This document shows, in pieces, positions 6,873 through 7,362 of a stretch of DNA of 7,362 nt. Both the position numbers and the translations under genes were made by a program. The number at the start of each line of letters is the position of its first letter. Within the stretch, counting starts at the first letter, position 1. Below the pieces are notes generated by a model. It saw only the letters and a program-made list of their open reading frames with translations, was not told the origin of the DNA and ran no database searches. Origin of the DNA: 62-47 sp049647485 (GTDB lineage Bacteria > Pseudomonadota > Alphaproteobacteria > Rhizobiales > Xanthobacteraceae); contig JBARXT010000265.1 of assembly GCA_049647485.1 (NCBI GenBank), forward strand, positions 1 to 7,362, written 5' to 3'.

Positions 6873-7362
6873 TTCACCCACTCCGCCGCATCGGATTCGC
6901 GAAGCCCCTGCCCCGACGCCACCTGACGCACGGCCATCGCCGCCGCCTTGGTGCGGGCGTTCTGCACGCTGATGTTCTGCCGTTTGACGTTGGTCTTGTG
7001 GCGCAAGGTCAGCACGATGGCGCCGATCATCGCCACCAGCAGCACCAGCGACGCGACCTGGAAGTAATGAATATACGTCGTGTACAGCACCAGGCCGATC
7101 GCCTCGGTGTTGCTGACGTTGCCCGGGATCGGCGCCGTGATGGTCTTCGCCACCGTCGGGTTGATCACCCAGCCGCCGGCGACCAGCAGCAGTTCGGCAA
7201 GGAAGATCGCGCCGACCAGAAGGCCGACCGGCAGATATTCCAGAAAGCCTTCGCGCAGCGCGGCGAAATCGACGTCGAGCATCATGATGACGAACAGGAA
7301 CAGCACCGCGACCGCGCCGACATAGACCACGACGAGGATCATCGCGAGGAATTCGGCGCCGA
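6869..7362 (-). CDS. nuoJ: NADH-quinone oxidoreductase subunit J, C-terminal 163 residues (N-terminus outside the window)
   Basis: NuoJ (ND6 homologue) is an inner-membrane subunit of complex I whose third helix helps link quinone reduction to proton pumping. The frame stays open to the right edge: six codons reading GAEFLA precede the first internal Met at 7342, so that Met is not the true start and about 50 residues are missing. The visible part starts with the conserved helix VVVYVGAVAVLFLFV, which in solved complexes carries a pi-bulge, followed by MMLDVDF. Two more helices follow (visible residues about 41-60 and 97-117), then a basic tail of about 40 residues that is probably cytoplasmic. 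The stop TGA overlaps the nuoK ATG by four bases (ATGA). The usual full length is about 200-215 residues. Confidence 0.97.
   Translation of the reverse strand, partial: GAEFLAMILVVVYVGAVAVLFLFVIMMLDVDFAALREGFLEYLPVGLLVGAIFLAELLLVAGGWVINPTVAKTITAPIPGNVSNTEAIGLVLYTTYIHYFQVASLVLLVAMIGAIVLTLRHKTNVKRQNISVQNARTKAAAMAVRQVASGQGLRESDAAEWVK
6881..6884 (-). promoter_or_regulatory. Ribosome binding site of nuoK, decides its start
   Basis: The minus strand reads GGAG inside the last codons of nuoJ, 8 bases before the ATG at 6872. An in-frame GTG begins on the last base of this motif and so cannot use it, which supports the ATG as start. Confidence 0.65.

Noticed and set aside
6873..6881. GTG at 6881 as the nuoK start, adding three residues
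   Set aside because: It overlaps the GGAG ribosome binding site; the ATG at 6872 has proper spacing, an ATGA overlap with nuoJ and the family N-terminus.
1..7362. Terminators, promoters, tRNAs, CRISPR arrays, insertion sequences and attachment sites
   Set aside because: Coding sequence fills the window apart from gaps of 7 and 25 bases. I saw no hairpin plus T-run, terminal inverted repeats, spaced direct repeats or tRNA-like fold.

Overview
The window is a stretch of GC-rich chromosome from an alphaproteobacterium, most likely of the Bradyrhizobium/Rhodopseudomonas group (Nitrobacteraceae). This rests on recalled protein similarity and gene order, not on a search. Every gene lies on the minus strand, so transcription runs from the right edge to the left edge. 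There is essentially no non-coding DNA; the largest gap between genes is 25 bases.

Reading in the direction of transcription (right to left), the window opens inside nuoJ (6869-7362, N-terminus outside). It continues with nuoK (6564-6872), nuoL (4484-6556), nuoM (2972-4483) and nuoN (1510-2946). These are the last five genes of the standard nuoA-N operon and encode most of the membrane arm of the proton-pumping NADH:quinone oxidoreductase (complex I). NuoL, NuoM and NuoN are the three antiporter-like pump modules, and NuoJ and NuoK lie between them and the quinone-reducing part. The charged residues expected for proton transfer are all present: Glu190/Lys282/Lys451 in NuoL, Glu145/Lys224/Lys255/Glu397 in NuoM, Glu137/Lys218/Lys248/Lys392 in NuoN and Glu38/Glu74 in NuoK. 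The complex should therefore be functional.

The block then runs without a break into birA (704-1510), a biotin-protein ligase with no DNA-binding domain. It ends with the first 234 codons of rnj (1-704), an RNase J-type metallo-beta-lactamase/beta-CASP ribonuclease cut by the left edge. Junctions are -4, +7, 0, +25, -1 and -1 bases, a pattern expected of one transcript with translational coupling. No promoter, terminator, RNA gene, CRISPR array, mobile element or sign of recent transfer was seen.

I did not find a new biological system; this is core metabolism. The points most worth a second look are a histidine/aspartate-rich loop built on a 7-residue repeat between the first two membrane helices of NuoL, a Ser-Pro-Asn in place of the usual Ser-Thr-Asn in the biotin ligase, the direct birA-rnj junction where I recall relatives carrying coaX, and a run of about 1,190 codons without TTA, CTA or TCA that produces a very long spurious antisense reading frame.
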